NCBI GenBank assembly: GCA_002914805.1
Contig: JXTB01000177.1
Span: 255,790 to 319,789 of the forward strand
DNA length: 64,000 nucleotides
Reading direction: 5' to 3'
Origin: Parasponia andersonii
Lineage: Eukaryota; Streptophyta; Magnoliopsida; Rosales; Cannabaceae
Both the position numbers and the translations under genes were made by a program. This document shows, in pieces, positions 38,100 to 48,490 of this stretch; position 1 is the first letter of the stretch, and each line of letters begins with the position of its first letter. The notes under the pieces are model-generated. The model had not been told where the DNA came from. It was given only the letters and a program-made list of their open reading frames with translations, and did not search any database.

Positions 38100-41000
38100 A
38101 TTTCATCTGTATTAATTATACGGACTCTGGTTTGTCGGTCTTAAGTGAAACTATAACAACCAATATATAAGACGTTTCAGCAATGGTTAGAAGATAACAA
38201 AGTCATTGCATTCAATTCCAATTCATGATGACACTGATTTTTTTGTACAAGTATGGCTGCATCATTCACGGGTTCCAATATTAATTACACATCGAATTGT
38301 AGAAAAAAATGCTTAATTTTCAGCCCAAGACGGTCGAATGTGAGTCAAAAATATGAGTGGTACTAAAGAAATGCTGACTGCAACTATGGTGCAAAATCCG
38401 CTAGCAAACTCTATTATTCACTCAAATACTTTTACAAGATAAAATTCTCAACTTCACTCTTCAAGCTCATTTACTTACTCACTAGAAGCTATGTTTCTTT
38501 CTCTATTCTCTTCACTCTTAGAAGCTTTGCTTCTTACTTGATGTTTAGAACTCAAATAGGGAGGGGTATTTATACTACATAAGAAACAATGAGAACCACA
38601 CAAATAAACAATTACAAAAATCCTTAAGCCACACATATTTTCTTCTATACACTTCTAATAACAATATAAGTAATCAAATAATTCGAATATAAAAAACTAA
38701 TATTTAGCTAACACTAGAAGATTCTAGGTAGAATGCTTATTTAATTTGGACGTGGGCTTTTTTCTTTTATGAGTTTTGTACTTGGGCTAACTCTAATTTA
38801 TTGGGCCTCATATTGATTGGCTTAAAACACTTCTTATGGGCTTAAACAAGTTTATTTTCAACACCCTCCCTTAAACTTATTTTATAATACCAAGTAAATT
38901 TCTTAATCTTGTGAAGTATTCAAACTTGAGTAGCTTAGTGAAAATATCAATAATCTGATCATGTGATCTCACATACTCCAATTGTACTTCTTTGTTTGCA
39001 ACACATTCTTTTATATAATGATAGCAAGTGTCGATATGCTTGCTTCGGTCATGAAAGACTGGATTTTTAGCCAAAACTCTTGCTGACTTATTATCAATAC
39101 AAATCTCCGTTGGCTCCTTTTGAGGCATGTTTAACTCTTTCAACAACCTTCTTAGCCAGATTGTATGACTAACATATGATGTAGCAAGTATATACTCAGC
39201 TTTGCATGTTGAAAGGGTGACAATCGGTTGTTTCTTAGATACCCAGGTGAAGGCAGTTTCTCCCATGAAAAATACAAAACCAGTTGTGCTTTTTCGATCA
39301 TCGGTATCTCCGGCCCAATCACTATCACTATAACCAACGAGTTTGTAATCATTAGAAACTGCATAGAACAAACCAAGATTGATTGTACCTTTTAGGTAAC
39401 GAAGAATTCTCTTTGCAACTTTGAAGTGAGCAGTTGTTGGAGTTTCCATGTAACGACTCACTAGTCCAGTTGCATAGAGAATATCGGGCCTTGTACATGT
39501 CAAGTGCCTAAGGCATCCAACAAGGCTCTTAAAGAGTGTTGGATCCACCTTTTCTGCTTTATCATCTTTGAATAATTTTATTCTACACTCCACTGGTATA
39601 CTTATCGACTTGCAATCACCCATATTGAACTTCTTTAGGATCTTTTTTGTATAGTTTTCTTGGGAGATAAAAATGCCTTCTTCCTTTTGCTTGACCTCTA
39701 TGCCGAGGTAGTATGCCATAAGTTCGATGTCTGTCATTTCAATCTCATGTGTCATTACTCTCTTGAATTCGTCAAACATCCATGGATTACTTCTAGTGAA
39801 TATGAGATCATCCATGTATAAGCATACAACCAAAATATCTCCATCTTTAGTCTTAACATAGAGAGCATATTTATAAGAGCACTTAATGAATCCATTCTCT
39901 TGGAAATATATGTCAATTCTGCTATTCCATGCTCTTGGTGCTTGTTTTAGACCGTAAAGAGCCTTCCTCAACTTCAAAACCTTATCTTTATACCCTTTCA
40001 TCTCATAACCCAATGGTTGTTTGATATAGACCTCTTCTTCAAGAACTCAATTCAGAAATGCGGACTTTACATCCATCTGATGAATCTTCTATTTGTTCTG
40101 AGTAGCAAGAGAAATAATCAGTCTTATAGTTTCTAATCGTGCAACAGGAGTGAATACCTCGTAGTAGTCAATGCTGGCTCTTTGACTATAGCCTTTTGCT
40201 ACTAGCCTTGCTTTGTATCTTTCTACCTCTCTGTTGGCATTCTTCTTCATCTTGTACACCTATTTTACACCGATAGCTGTATGACCTTTAGGAAGAGTGG
40301 ATAGTCCCCAAGTGTCATTCTTCTCTATGGCTTTAACTTCTTCATTCATCGCATTCCTCCATTTTTCATCTTGTACAGCCTCTTGGAAGTTCACTCGTTC
40401 ACAATCAGCAAATAGACAAAATAGAGTGAGGTTTTCGAGTCTATCAGTCACCTCATATAGATCTTCAAGACTTCTTGTACGTTCTTCATGCCTCTTAGTT
40501 AAGAAAGATGGAGGTGAATCTTAATGAGTAGATGATGTTGGTGAGGAACGTGGAGTAATAGGCTCCTGATGAACTTCTCTTGCTTACTCTACTGGTGTTT
40601 CCATATCTTCAAATAGTGGAAAGAAATTATAGTCATTTGTTTGAGAACCAAAGTCCTATTCATCTTCTTCATCGAATATTACATCTCGGCTGATGATTAC
40701 TTTTCCATTGTTAGGATTGTATAACTTATATCCTTTAGAGTTGGTGTCATAGCTGATGAAAATGAGCTTCTTGCTTTTATCATCAAGCTTGGTTCTATGT
40801 TTATCTGGCACATGCACATGGGCTATGTTTCCAAGGACTCTCAAGTGGGAGATCCTAGGTTTCCTTCCGCTCCATGCTTCTTATGGTGTCTTGCCTCATA
40901 CACTTCTTGTTGGAGATCGATTGGACAAGTAAACTGCACATGCAATAGCTTCTGCCCAGAACTCTTTGGGTAATCTCTTGCTTTTCAGCATGCTTCGAGC

Positions 41001-44000
41001 TATGTTGAGGATGGTCCAATTCTTCCTTTCTGCCACACCATTTTGTTGAGGGGATCTTGGAATAGTTAAAGGTCGTCGAATTCCATTTGCTTCACATAAT
41101 TCTTGGAACTCTTTTGAAGTGAATTCTCCTCCTCTATCAAATCTCATGGCTTTGATCTAAAGACCACTTTCCTTTTCTACAGTAGCCTTGAACTTCTTGA
41201 AAGCTTCAAAGACTTCTGATTTTTGCTTCAAGAAATAAACCCAAGTTTTTCTTGAGAAATCATCAATAAAGAGTAAGAAGTAATTGCTCTTACCAAAAGA
41301 ACTTGGTTTGATAGGACCACACACATCTGTGTGCGCAAGCTTTAGTGGTTTCTGGGCTCTTAAATTTGACTCTTTTGGAAAGCTTTTCCTAAATTTCTTC
41401 CCGACTAAGCATCCTTCACAAAGTTGATCAGGATGATTGATGCATTGCAAGCCTCTCACCATTTCTTTCTTAGACAGTAGCTCTAGTCCTCTAAAGTTGA
41501 GATGCCCGAATCTCAAATGCCATAGCCATGATGAATCCTTGTAACATGCTTTCAAACATTTTGCCATAGCATTTTGAATGTTCAATAAGAACATTCTATT
41601 TCTTGACATAGGCACCTTGGCAATCAAGTTCATGTTGTTATATCTTATAGAAAGACTATAATCTTTCAAGTGAATATCATAGCATTTCTCTAAGAGTTGT
41701 TCCAAACTCAAGATGTTTGTTTTCATTGTCAGTACAAAATAAAATTTGAAATAAATTGATGCCCCCCATTTTTTAAACGGATAAGAATTTCACCTTTTCC
41801 TTTTATTGCTACTTTTGAATTATCACTGAAAGAAACACTCCCACTGATTGATTCATCAAGCTCTATAAACATTGATCGATGCCCACACATATGATTGCTT
41901 GTACCGGTGTCAAGATACCATGTGTTGTCTTGTCCTCCGTTGTTGTCTTTATATGCTAGTAGCACGGTGCCATTTTCCTCCCTTTTCTCTTCAACATAAT
42001 TGACTTTCTCTTCAATTCTGCTATTGGGTGCTCTACATTCTCTAGCATAATGTCCAAACTTGTGGCAATTGAAACATTCAACTTGAGACTTCTCAGGCTC
42101 TGAGTTCATTTGACCTCTACCACGACCTCTTGTAGAGCTTTCTCCTTTTTCGAAATTGTTGATATGATAATTGTGGTTGTTAGAATTCCAACCTCGTCCA
42201 CGACCTCGACTTGTAATACATCCTTGTCTTCAGGCTTGTCCTCTACCACGGCCACATTGAATTTTTTCACTACATTGGCTATCTTCTTTCTCTGTAAGTT
42301 GTATCTTGAGAAACTGCTCCTTGAAATTTGGCTTCTTCTGTTTCTTTTCCTCGTGAGCTTGTAAAGAACCCAAGAGTTATTTTATCATTATGGCTCCTAA
42401 ATCTTTAGTTTCTTTGATGATAGTAACAATATTCTCGAACTTTGGGTCTAATGAACGAAGAATTTTTTCCTTGATCGTAACATTTTCAAGTTTCTTACCA
42501 TTTCGCTTCATTTGATTCGAAATAGTTAAAACCCTAGAAAAGTAATCAGAAACTAACTCAGTCTCTATCATGTGTAATAAATCAAACTCTCCTCTTAGAA
42601 TTTGAAGGCGGATCTTTTTGACCTTTTCTTCTCCCTTGTATGAAATTTGAAGTTTCTCCCATGCTTCCTTAGTAGAGGTTGCACTTGAGATTTTCTCAAA
42701 CCTATAGTCATCTAAGGCCTGGTAGATGAGGAAGAGAGCTTTTTTGTCTCTCTTTCTTGAATCTTTTAAACTATCCTTCTGTGTTGAAGATAGTGCTGCC
42801 TCATCTCTTTGTTCTTCGTAGCCTTTCTCTACTACTTCCCAAATATCATGTGCTCCAAGGAGGACTTTCATTTTGATAGTCCAATTATCAAAGTTATTAT
42901 CTTGAAGTGGTGGAACTTGAAGAGATGCTAAACTGCCGGTAGCCATAACTCTTAACAAAGTGAGTATTTAGAAATTTCGACTACACAGATAGATCCAAAA
43001 CATCGAAAAACTTTAAGATTGACTTGTATATCGACTTGGTCAAAGTCAACGCTCGGCCAACGGTCAATGCCAGTCAACAAATTGGTCAACGGCTTTGACG
43101 GCTCAGTCAACGGCACGGTCAAACAGCTTTGATAGTTTGGTCAACAGCTTTGATGGCTCAGTCCAATGGCTCTGACTCGGCTCAACTCAGTGAGTTGACT
43201 TAGTTTGTGGTAGCAAACTTCCAACGACTCGTTCAGACTCATTCGGACTCCGATTGGGCTAATTCTTATGGCAGCGTGTTCGTCTCGTCGAGCTCTTCGA
43301 TTTGATATATAATAGTAGTATGTTTAGAACAAATGGCTAATACTCTCAATCTCAAGAATTCTTTTCTGATGTGGAAGATCAGCCAAAACTGCAACCACAG
43401 AGCATACTTAGAATTTCAAGAGAACTCACAACTTTACTCTGATACCACTTTGTTGGAAAGTAAAATAAAATTTATTATTCACTCAAATACTTTTATAAGA
43501 GAAAATTCTCAACTTCACTCTTCAAACTCACTCACTCCCTCACTAGAAGCTATGCTTCTTTCTCTCTTTCTTCACTCTTAGAAGCTTTGCTTCTTACTTG
43601 ATGTTTAGAACTCAAATGGGGAGGGGTATTTATACTACATGATAAATAATGAGAACCACACAAATAAATAATTACAAAAATCCTTAAGCTACACATATTT
43701 TCTTCTACACACTTCTAATAATAATATAAGTAATCAAATAATTCACATATAAAAAACTAATATCTAGCTAGCACTAGAAGATTCTAGGTGGAAAACTTCT
43801 TTAATTTGGACTTGGAATTTTTTCTTTTATTAGCTTTGCACTTGGACTAACTCTAATTTATTGGGCCTCATATTGACGGGCTTAAAACACTTCTTATTCT
43901 TATTCTTATGACTTAAAGAAGTTTATTTTCAACAATTGATTGATAGTATTCAATTTAGTTGATAGGTTAGGAAAAAAAACAAAAACATAGTGAAACTTGA

Positions 44001-45022
44001 TGATTCTCTCTCTCTCTCTCTCATTCTGCTTTTTCTAAGATAAGAAGAGACTATGAATGAAGGGGGAAAAAAAGACAAAATCGAGAAAAAGATAAGATTT
44101 GATATGTTAAATATCTTCCATGAATTATAGTGTGTGTCATATAATTGTCTATCGGTTTAATTATGTAGAAGAGTTTTTTGGAAGTGTCAAGTGTCTAGTC
44201 ATACAGCAAAACTCTCTTTGATATTTTTTGCTTTTAATATTTATAGCTAACAATAGAAAAAGAGAAGTTATTTATTTTTCCAATGGAAGATGAGGAGGGA
44301 TCATATACACTACTAGTAGTTCTTACTTATGTTATGGGAAACAAAGATTAAAAAGTTTCATTTATGATTATTGTTCCAAGAAAAATATAGGACGGAGCTA
44401 GGAGTTTATTTCAGCGGAAAAAATATCAACTGTGTTAATTATGAAAAAATATCAACTGCGTTAATTATAAGTAGTGTATAACTCAAAATTTGAGAGTATA
44501 TTTAAAATTTATAAATTCAGGAGAACAAATGTTAAAATTAGAATAAGCCGGGACTAATTTTCAAAAAACAAATCTAAATTTTATTTAAAAGAAAAATAAA
44601 ATCTCTGGACATCATGTGGCTCTCGACACATGTTTATTTTTATTTTTTAAATTTTTTATTTATTTTTATTCTTTTATTGTTTTTGAAAGAGCTTCTTGCA
44701 GAATCTACCCCACCTGCCAAGCGATCTTACGAAAAATAAGCGAAAACTCTTCATTAGGAGCTTGTTGGGCTTTGATTGAAAAATAAAAAATAAAAAAACG
44801 CAATCTTAAATTCGTGTAGAAAGACTAAAGAAATAATAAAAGTCATGACCAGACGTAATCGATCTTACAAATTAAGCTCGTGTAAAAATTGCATCCGACC
44901 TCAAGTAGACGGAAAAGAATTTTATTTGAATAGTCCCAAGTGTCAATCTCGTTGTTGCAAATTCCAAATTCGGTAAATATTTCTTTTTCTAAATTATGCA
45001 CATATGTGATATTTATGTGAGA

Positions 45023-45053
<31 letters not shown>

Positions 45054-46035
45054 GTATAGACACTCATTTTTATCGGTATTTTTTTTATCCTATCGCCATG
45101 TATAGCTTTTATCACCGTTTGATCTTGATTTAATGAAAATCATTTAATGGTTATTGGCTAAAAAAAATCTCCATTATTATTGTATTTTTTACATAATCCA
45201 TATCCCACACAAAATTAATGCATTTTATCTATTCCTAGTGATTTTAGAAAAAGTCACTATTTGAGTCTATATATATATATATATATATAAAATACCTGGG
45301 TTGCCTAGTACTTTTTCGAAGTCTGCCCCATATGTTGATGCCAAGAAATTTAAAATGGATTTTATCTTTGTTTAAGAAGCAAAACAATTTATTTGACACA
45401 TAAAAATTCAGATGATTTATTCTCAAATCTATTGATGAACCCTCTCATGTAATATAAATTTTCCTGTCTCTAAGTATATTCCAACCTGCACAGGACCATG
45501 AGTTTCTAAGAGTATAAGTAAGGACAAAAAACACGGAAGTAAAACGATCGAGTAAGGGTAGTTTAATTATCTCTAGACATACCAACATGCACATATCGAA
45601 GATTAGTAAGACATGTAAAACGAAAATAATATAAAAGAGTTATGTAAGATGTTTCTTGTGAACACATACGTATTATACATATAATCAAAATAATATAATT
45701 TTTATTTTACCTGCTACGGCATCAAGAAGAGTAGACTTGCCACAACCGGAAGGACCCATTATAGCTAAGAGCTCCCCTGGCTTAGCATAACCCGTTAGAC
45801 CCTGAAGAATCGGTCTTTTACTGTTCTTTCCACTGGAAACTGTCACCCACAGATCTTTCCAAGTCAAGAAAACTCCCTCGTTTCCGTCGACAATGCCGCC
45901 AGAATTTGAACTTGTAAGGGTCGGATTTAGATTTTTTATCTCTATCTCCAGTGCGATGTTAGATATTTCTAACTCGCTTGTGTTTTGATCAGTACTAGTT
46001 CCAGTAATACTGGAGGGATGAAGAAGAGAAGACAT
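23538..46035 (-). CDS. ABCG (WBC) half-size ABC transporter, 8 exons, 702 aa
   Basis: Seen: eight exons at 46035-45711, 37871-37792, 36969-36475, 25471-25379, 25223-25089, 24998-24801, 24524-24438 and 24233-23538. All introns are GT-AG, and the 2109 coding bases stay in frame to a TGA stop. The N-terminal nucleotide-binding domain has Walker A GPSGCGKS (residues 94-101), Q-loop Gln140, signature LSGGQ (202-206), Walker B LLFLDE (222-227) and H-loop His268. Hydrophobic segments after about residue 405 form an ABC2-type membrane domain. Known: plant ABCG half-transporters dimerise and export lipids, wax or cutin precursors or hormones, often at the plasma membrane, and about 700 residues is usual. 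The sequence resembles proteins often labelled ABCG1-like in the multi-exon ABCG11-related clade; the substrate cannot be read from sequence. Introns 1 and 3 (7839 and 11003 bp) are swollen by retrotransposons, but the reading frame is intact, so it is probably a working gene. Confidence 0.93.
24438..24524 (-). CDS. ABCG exon 7 (residues 443-471), second membrane helix
   Basis: 87 bp between GTGTCAG|GCAAGA and ATGAAG|GTATAC, encoding [20 protein letters not shown] followed by FPSFVEDMK. The run is typical of the second span and following loop of ABCG half-transporters. Phase 0 at both ends. Intron 7 next to it holds a run of 14 A/T pairs. Confidence 0.93.
24801..24998 (-). CDS. ABCG exon 6 (residues 377-442), first membrane helix
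   Basis: 198 bp. Acceptor CCTCAG|GGTAAT was chosen because it keeps the frame; an AG about 29 bases upstream (AACAG|CTCCT) would shift it. Encodes [15 protein letters not shown], the conserved [17 protein letters not shown] pre-helix and the first membrane span, ending TNGSIQ at donor CAG|GTACCG. Confidence 0.93.
25089..25223 (-). CDS. ABCG exon 5 (residues 332-376), linker
   Basis: 135 bp between TTTTCAG|GATATT and AAACAG|GTAACT, encoding [20 protein letters not shown] and then a [12 protein letters not shown] segment. This is the charged linker between the ATP-binding and membrane domains. Phase 0 at both ends. Confidence 0.91.
25379..25471 (-). CDS. ABCG exon 4 (residues 301-331)
   Basis: 93 bp between acceptor TGCACAG|TTTTTC and donor CTGCAG|GTAATT, encoding [10 protein letters not shown] and onward to the conserved [15 protein letters not shown] linker that follows the nucleotide-binding domain in ABCG proteins. 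It lies 11.0 kb from exon 3, across the nested retrotransposons of intron 3. Confidence 0.91.
25672..26131 (-). repeat. 3' LTR of the intron-3 chromovirus
   Basis: 460 bp, ends TGATGTAGTAGCC (minus start) and TTGTGTCA (minus end). Aligns over its length with 30267-30483 plus 35982-36217. Confidence 0.82.
29755..29955. repeat. tandem duplication in the leader of the intron-3 chromovirus
   Basis: Two units of roughly 85 bp share TTTTATAGGAA, AAAATAGTACAAA and AAAAGTAAAGAAAAATAGA. Duplicated, T-rich and non-coding. Confidence 0.55.
30267..30483 (-). repeat. 5' LTR of the intron-3 chromovirus, inner half
   Basis: Matches 25672-25890 closely (TAGATTTCGCT and TTAGGATTAATCTAAACCAT are shared) and abuts the primer-binding site. 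The match stops exactly where the copia LTR begins. Confidence 0.82.
30484..30951 (+). repeat. 5' LTR of copia copy A
   Basis: 468 bp, TGTTGAAAATAAAC...TTTCTAACA, followed by a Met-tRNA primer-binding site. Contains a TATA-like TATAAATACC near 30772. Confidence 0.88.
35508..35981 (+). repeat. 3' LTR of copia copy A
   Basis: 474 bp, starts TGTTGAAAATAAAC after the polypurine tract and ends TTTCCAATA. Pairs with 30484-30951. Confidence 0.88.
35982..36217 (-). repeat. 5' LTR of the intron-3 chromovirus, outer half
   Basis: Continues the LTR match after the copia insertion (homologous to about 25890-26131: TAAATAAACAAGCTAAATAA and GTAGGCTACT). The first five bases CCTAA resemble CTTAG left of the copia, a likely worn target duplication. 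Confidence 0.8.
36218..36474 (-). other. 5' remnant of ABCG intron 3
   Basis: About 257 bp of original intron between exon 3 and the nested elements. With about 200 bp on the other side (25472-25671) the ancestral intron was only about 460 bp. Confidence 0.7.
36475..36969 (-). CDS. ABCG exon 3 (residues 136-300), ABC signature and Walker B
   Basis: 165 codons, phase 0 at both ends (acceptor CACAG|GCATAC, donor GATGAG|GTAAGG). It carries the Q-loop (YVTQDD), signature [10 protein letters not shown], Walker [11 protein letters not shown] and H-loop [10 protein letters not shown] Gly/Arg-rich insert (residues about 250-261) sits between Walker B and the H-loop. Base composition is clearly more GC-rich than the surrounding introns. 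Confidence 0.95.
37180..37290 (-). mobile_element. tRNA-derived SINE in ABCG intron 2
   Basis: On the minus strand a 5' head reads GGGTTTAGCTCAGTGATAAT (A-box-like TTAGCTCAGTGAT), and about 30 bp later comes a B-box-like AAATTCAAATTTC (37237-37225). The body ends in an A-rich tail of more than 25 bases (plus-strand T run 37181-37210). The head reads like a decayed tRNA. Near-identical 17-bp flanks, GAGACTACTATACTTTT (37291-37307) and GGGACTACCATACTTTT (37163-37179), are the target-site duplication, with two differences. No coding capacity. A tRNA gene proper is unlikely because the cloverleaf is incomplete. Confidence 0.68.
37792..37871 (-). CDS. ABCG exon 2 (residues 109-135)
   Basis: 80 bp after acceptor TGCAG|GACGA, ending at donor TCG|GTATGT. 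With the base carried over from exon 1 it encodes [18 protein letters not shown] and onward to YGTS, the stretch that directly follows Walker A in plant ABCG proteins. It ends in phase 0. It is too short to stand out as an open frame and was found by looking for the missing protein segment. Confidence 0.92.
38058..38097. repeat. (AT)n microsatellite in ABCG intron 1
   Basis: About 20 AT units in a row, 190 bp from exon 2. Long AT runs are unstable and likely polymorphic. Confidence 0.9.
38395..38863 (-). repeat. 3' LTR of copia copy B
   Basis: Starts TGTTGAAAATAAAC (minus) at 38863 after a polypurine tract TTAAGGGAGGG. Its far end below about 38415 no longer matches the partner LTR. Confidence 0.82.
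38877..40013 (-). pseudogene. copia copy B, RT C-terminal part and RNase H (378 codons open)
   Basis: One open stretch reading from [21 protein letters not shown] through [12 protein letters not shown] to the RNase H text [19 protein letters not shown] and [15 protein letters not shown]. In intact copia elements this domain pair copies RNA to DNA and removes the template RNA. It is part of a larger broken polyprotein and not a host gene. Confidence 0.85.
42377..42958 (-). pseudogene. copia copy B, gag N-terminal part
   Basis: 193 codons open, starting near [20 protein letters not shown] and containing the [14 protein letters not shown] and [20 protein letters not shown] phrases of the copia gag (UBN2-type) family. 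It would form the particle shell in an intact element. Fossil. Confidence 0.82.
43451..43934 (-). repeat. 5' LTR of copia copy B
   Basis: 484 bp, TGTTGAAAATAAAC (minus start at 43934) to CTTTCCAACA next to the primer-binding site. Confidence 0.88.
43935..45710 (-). other. 5' part of ABCG intron 1
   Basis: 1.8 kb of AT-rich intron between exon 1 and copia copy B. It contains a CT run (44007-44022), AT runs near 45026-45052 and 45269-45289, and near 44393 a CGGAGCTAGGAGTTT phrase also found in altered form at 46545, possibly from a shared small transposon. No coding sequence. Confidence 0.5.
45711..46035 (-). CDS. ABCG exon 1 (residues 1-108 plus one base)
   Basis: Starts at the ATG at 46035-46033, the first in-frame Met, about 105 bp below a TATA box. 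It encodes a polar N-terminal tail of about 50 residues, then the [10 protein letters not shown] entry to the nucleotide-binding domain and Walker A. It ends with donor AG|GTAAAA at 45711/45710, leaving one base of a Gly codon (phase 1). The small continuation past the donor in the open frame is intron sequence. Confidence 0.93.
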
Positions 46036-46138
46036 TTGGTCAAATTATTAGATAGAGAAAAACGAAAGGAATGGAAAGAAGGGCTTTCACGTTTTTATGT
46101 AGTTTTGTACTGTTGATCATGAAGTACTAGGTAGCAAA

Positions 46139-46148
46139 CTATTTATAG
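46139..46148 (-). promoter_or_regulatory. TATA box of the ABCG gene
   Basis: On the minus strand the sequence CTATAAATAG lies 104-113 bp above the start codon. A TATA box here would place the transcription start near 46110 and give a short 5' leader of about 75 bases that is CT-rich just before the ATG, as is common in plant leaders. The position is an inference; no transcript data are available. Confidence 0.65.
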
Positions 46149-47960
46149 AGCATAAGATGGAACCCATGTGTTTCATGTGTGTTCAGTGATACAGTTTACG
46201 TTATGCTGTAATGGATTCATGCATCACTACTCATTTGATAATTTATTTTCTTGGTCCTTAAACTACTGCAACAAATTTCGTTTTAGTTCCTTGTTTCATA
46301 AACTTGCTAAAACATCTCACGTTACTCGTTCTTTATTGGGCCTGTTTGGATAATCTTTGAGATTCTTTCCAAAGACTCATAAAAGTATATTTTGAGTTTT
46401 AAAAAATCCTTGAAAATTATATCAAACAATATGTTCATAATGTTTTCCTAAAATGTTTAGTGAAAATGTAATAAAATAAAAGTTTTATGACATTTTTATT
46501 ATTATACTAAATGAAATATTGTGTGAAATTATTCTCATTGCCAGTGGTGGAGCTAGAAACTATTTTTAGGGGCATAAATTTAAAAAATCAAAATAGCCAA
46601 GTTTTTTTTTTTAATTCGTCAGTTTTGCTTTTAATTTATATACTTTCTTATTCACTTTGTTTAACTAAATATAACTTAGTACTATGTAAATCATGAAAAA
46701 TGGTAATTTTGAAACAAATGAGTCAATGTAGACTAAGAATTTTCAGAATGAGTCCAAAGAAGTGAGATTATCAATTTTGACTATTTTTTAATACATGTTA
46801 TGAAAAGATTGGGATAACTAATGAACCATTTACAAAAGTAAGACTTTTATTATTATGTTATTTAATAAATATTTTTAAGTTTCAAAATTAACCTCGAAAA
46901 CTAATAAAATTTTTTCGACTAAATCGAAAATGTCAGAAGTGACCGAGTCTGCCCACCATGTTCAACTGGGACTGAACACCGGTTGAAAAATTTTTGACTA
47001 GTGCATTTGATCCAGTTGAATTATTTGACTATATTCGAATAGTACTTCAGTCGAAAATTCGAAAAAAAATCATAAAAATTAAAGAAGAAATCAAGTATTT
47101 CAAGCAATATAAATAAAGTTTAAAAATTTTTAAAAATTACAGTAGACGTAATACGAGTAGTATTGAATTTTTTTCCCAAAATATCTGGGGTAAATACATT
47201 ATTATAGAATTTCATGTCAAGTGGTACATGCCGTATGCGCAAGACTCAATTCAACACTTCCTTCTCCCTTAGCTATTACAAATTTCCATACTATTTTTAA
47301 ACCAAATAATTCTAATTTACATAATTTCTACAAGTTTAAGATCTTTCGTATGAGAAAGATCTAGAAAAACACAAGGGTTTAAACTATCCAAGCAAACTTT
47401 ACATTGAGGACGAGACAAATCAGTACCACTGTCAGTCAATAAAAACGTCAATAGAGTTTTATATCGACGTGCAATTTCATAATTGGAACAAACAAATTTT
47501 GTGGTTCCCAACACCCCAATCTAAACGATGTTATTTAATATTCAACGTTTCTTTTCAATTTTAACCAAAGAAAAAAAAAGACGTTTATTTTCAGTTCTAC
47601 GTTTTTCACATGTATGGCCAGATTTTAAGAAAAGACTAGTGGTTCATATATAATTAATTGTCTTTATACGTGCACAAGGATCGTGAATCACCACATCCAC
47701 ATATTTTGTTTACCAAAAACATACGAATGTATTAAAGATAGTGACTGGTAACGATGCAATTAATGAAAGGGCTATATATACCACAAAGATTGAAGCACTG
47801 ATACTAGTCAGCAAGACCCTAAAACACGGAACCCCTTGTCGGCACCATTAATTTTTAGTCATTGGAAAATAGCAGGTGAAAAGAAGTATACAATATATAT
47901 ATATATATATATCCCCGTCCAGTAGGAATTTTTTAAACTAATGAATAAGTTTTTTTTTTT
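46149..47960. other. upstream region of the ABCG gene, no gene seen
   Basis: AT-rich. Short open frames (for example 47514-47317 on the minus strand, 65 codons) resemble nothing I know. Near 46545 GGTGGAGCTAGAAACT...GGGGCATAAA is a phrase common in decayed plant transposons. A TA run lies at 47892-47912. Confidence 0.4.
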
Positions 47961-48059
47961 TTTTTCAGTCTTTGGACGATCGTCTAATAGTGATCTAATA
48001 ATAGTGATCTAATAACTATTATGAAGTGAACGAAAAGATGCACATTATTAATATTATTT

Positions 48060-48490
48060 TTTTCTCTCTTATTTTTATGTGCATGATAAATGTGTCATGT
48101 ATCATATTATGACCTATTTGACACGATTATTCAAAATTGACACGATTTCTCAAATTTAATACGATTATGCACTAATTAGTTCAATTTTACACATAAAATA
48201 TGTTTAAAATTAATCAAAATAACATTTAAAATATTAAAATATTAATAAATATATTGTATTAGTGTCGTGTTGGCACAATACAAAAATGACTCATTTAATT
48301 AAATGGGTTACAAAGGCTATTTTCAGGTTAAACGGGTTGATCTAAAACCTACTCGTTCATTATATGTGTTATACGTGTTAACTCGAAATTAACACAAACA
48401 TTAAGTGGGTCACTCAAAACTGTTTATTTTATGTCATTTTCGAGTCGTATTATCGTATTGTATAGAAAATTACTAGCCCTAATAATAATG
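48060..48490. repeat. possible degenerate DNA-transposon fragment (hAT-like end)
   Basis: On the minus strand it starts TTAGGGCTAGTAATTTTCTA and goes on with repeated ACGACTCG/GTGTCAA/CCCGTTTAACC phrases. It resembles abundant plant repeats whose ends read TAGGGCTGGCAAT and that are usually placed with hAT-like MITEs. The other end is not found, so the class is uncertain. Confidence 0.3.

Larger units (their letters stand above)
38395..43934 (-). mobile_element. Ty1/copia element (copy B) in ABCG intron 1
   Basis: Minus orientation, sense to the host gene. Parts: 5' LTR 43451-43934, primer-binding site AAGTGGTATCAGAG (43437-43450), gag (42958-42377, with the [15 protein letters not shown] opening), CCHC knuckle and protease (42109-41729; [26 protein letters not shown]), integrase (41726-40656; [20 protein letters not shown]), RT-RNase H (40451-38877; [22 protein letters not shown]), 3' LTR ending near 38395. 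Of all elements here it has the longest uninterrupted pol stretch, but it is broken (several breaks). LTRs differ by about 7% by eye. Same family as copy A in intron 3. No clear target duplication. Confidence 0.9.

Noticed and set aside
38877-42958. Reading the long copia frames as host protein genes
   Set aside because: They match gag, protease, integrase, RT and RNase H of a copia element bounded by LTRs and a primer-binding site.
47317-47514. 65-codon minus-strand open frame upstream of the ABCG gene
   Set aside because: No recognisable domain, no promoter or splice context, and AT-rich surroundings make chance likely.
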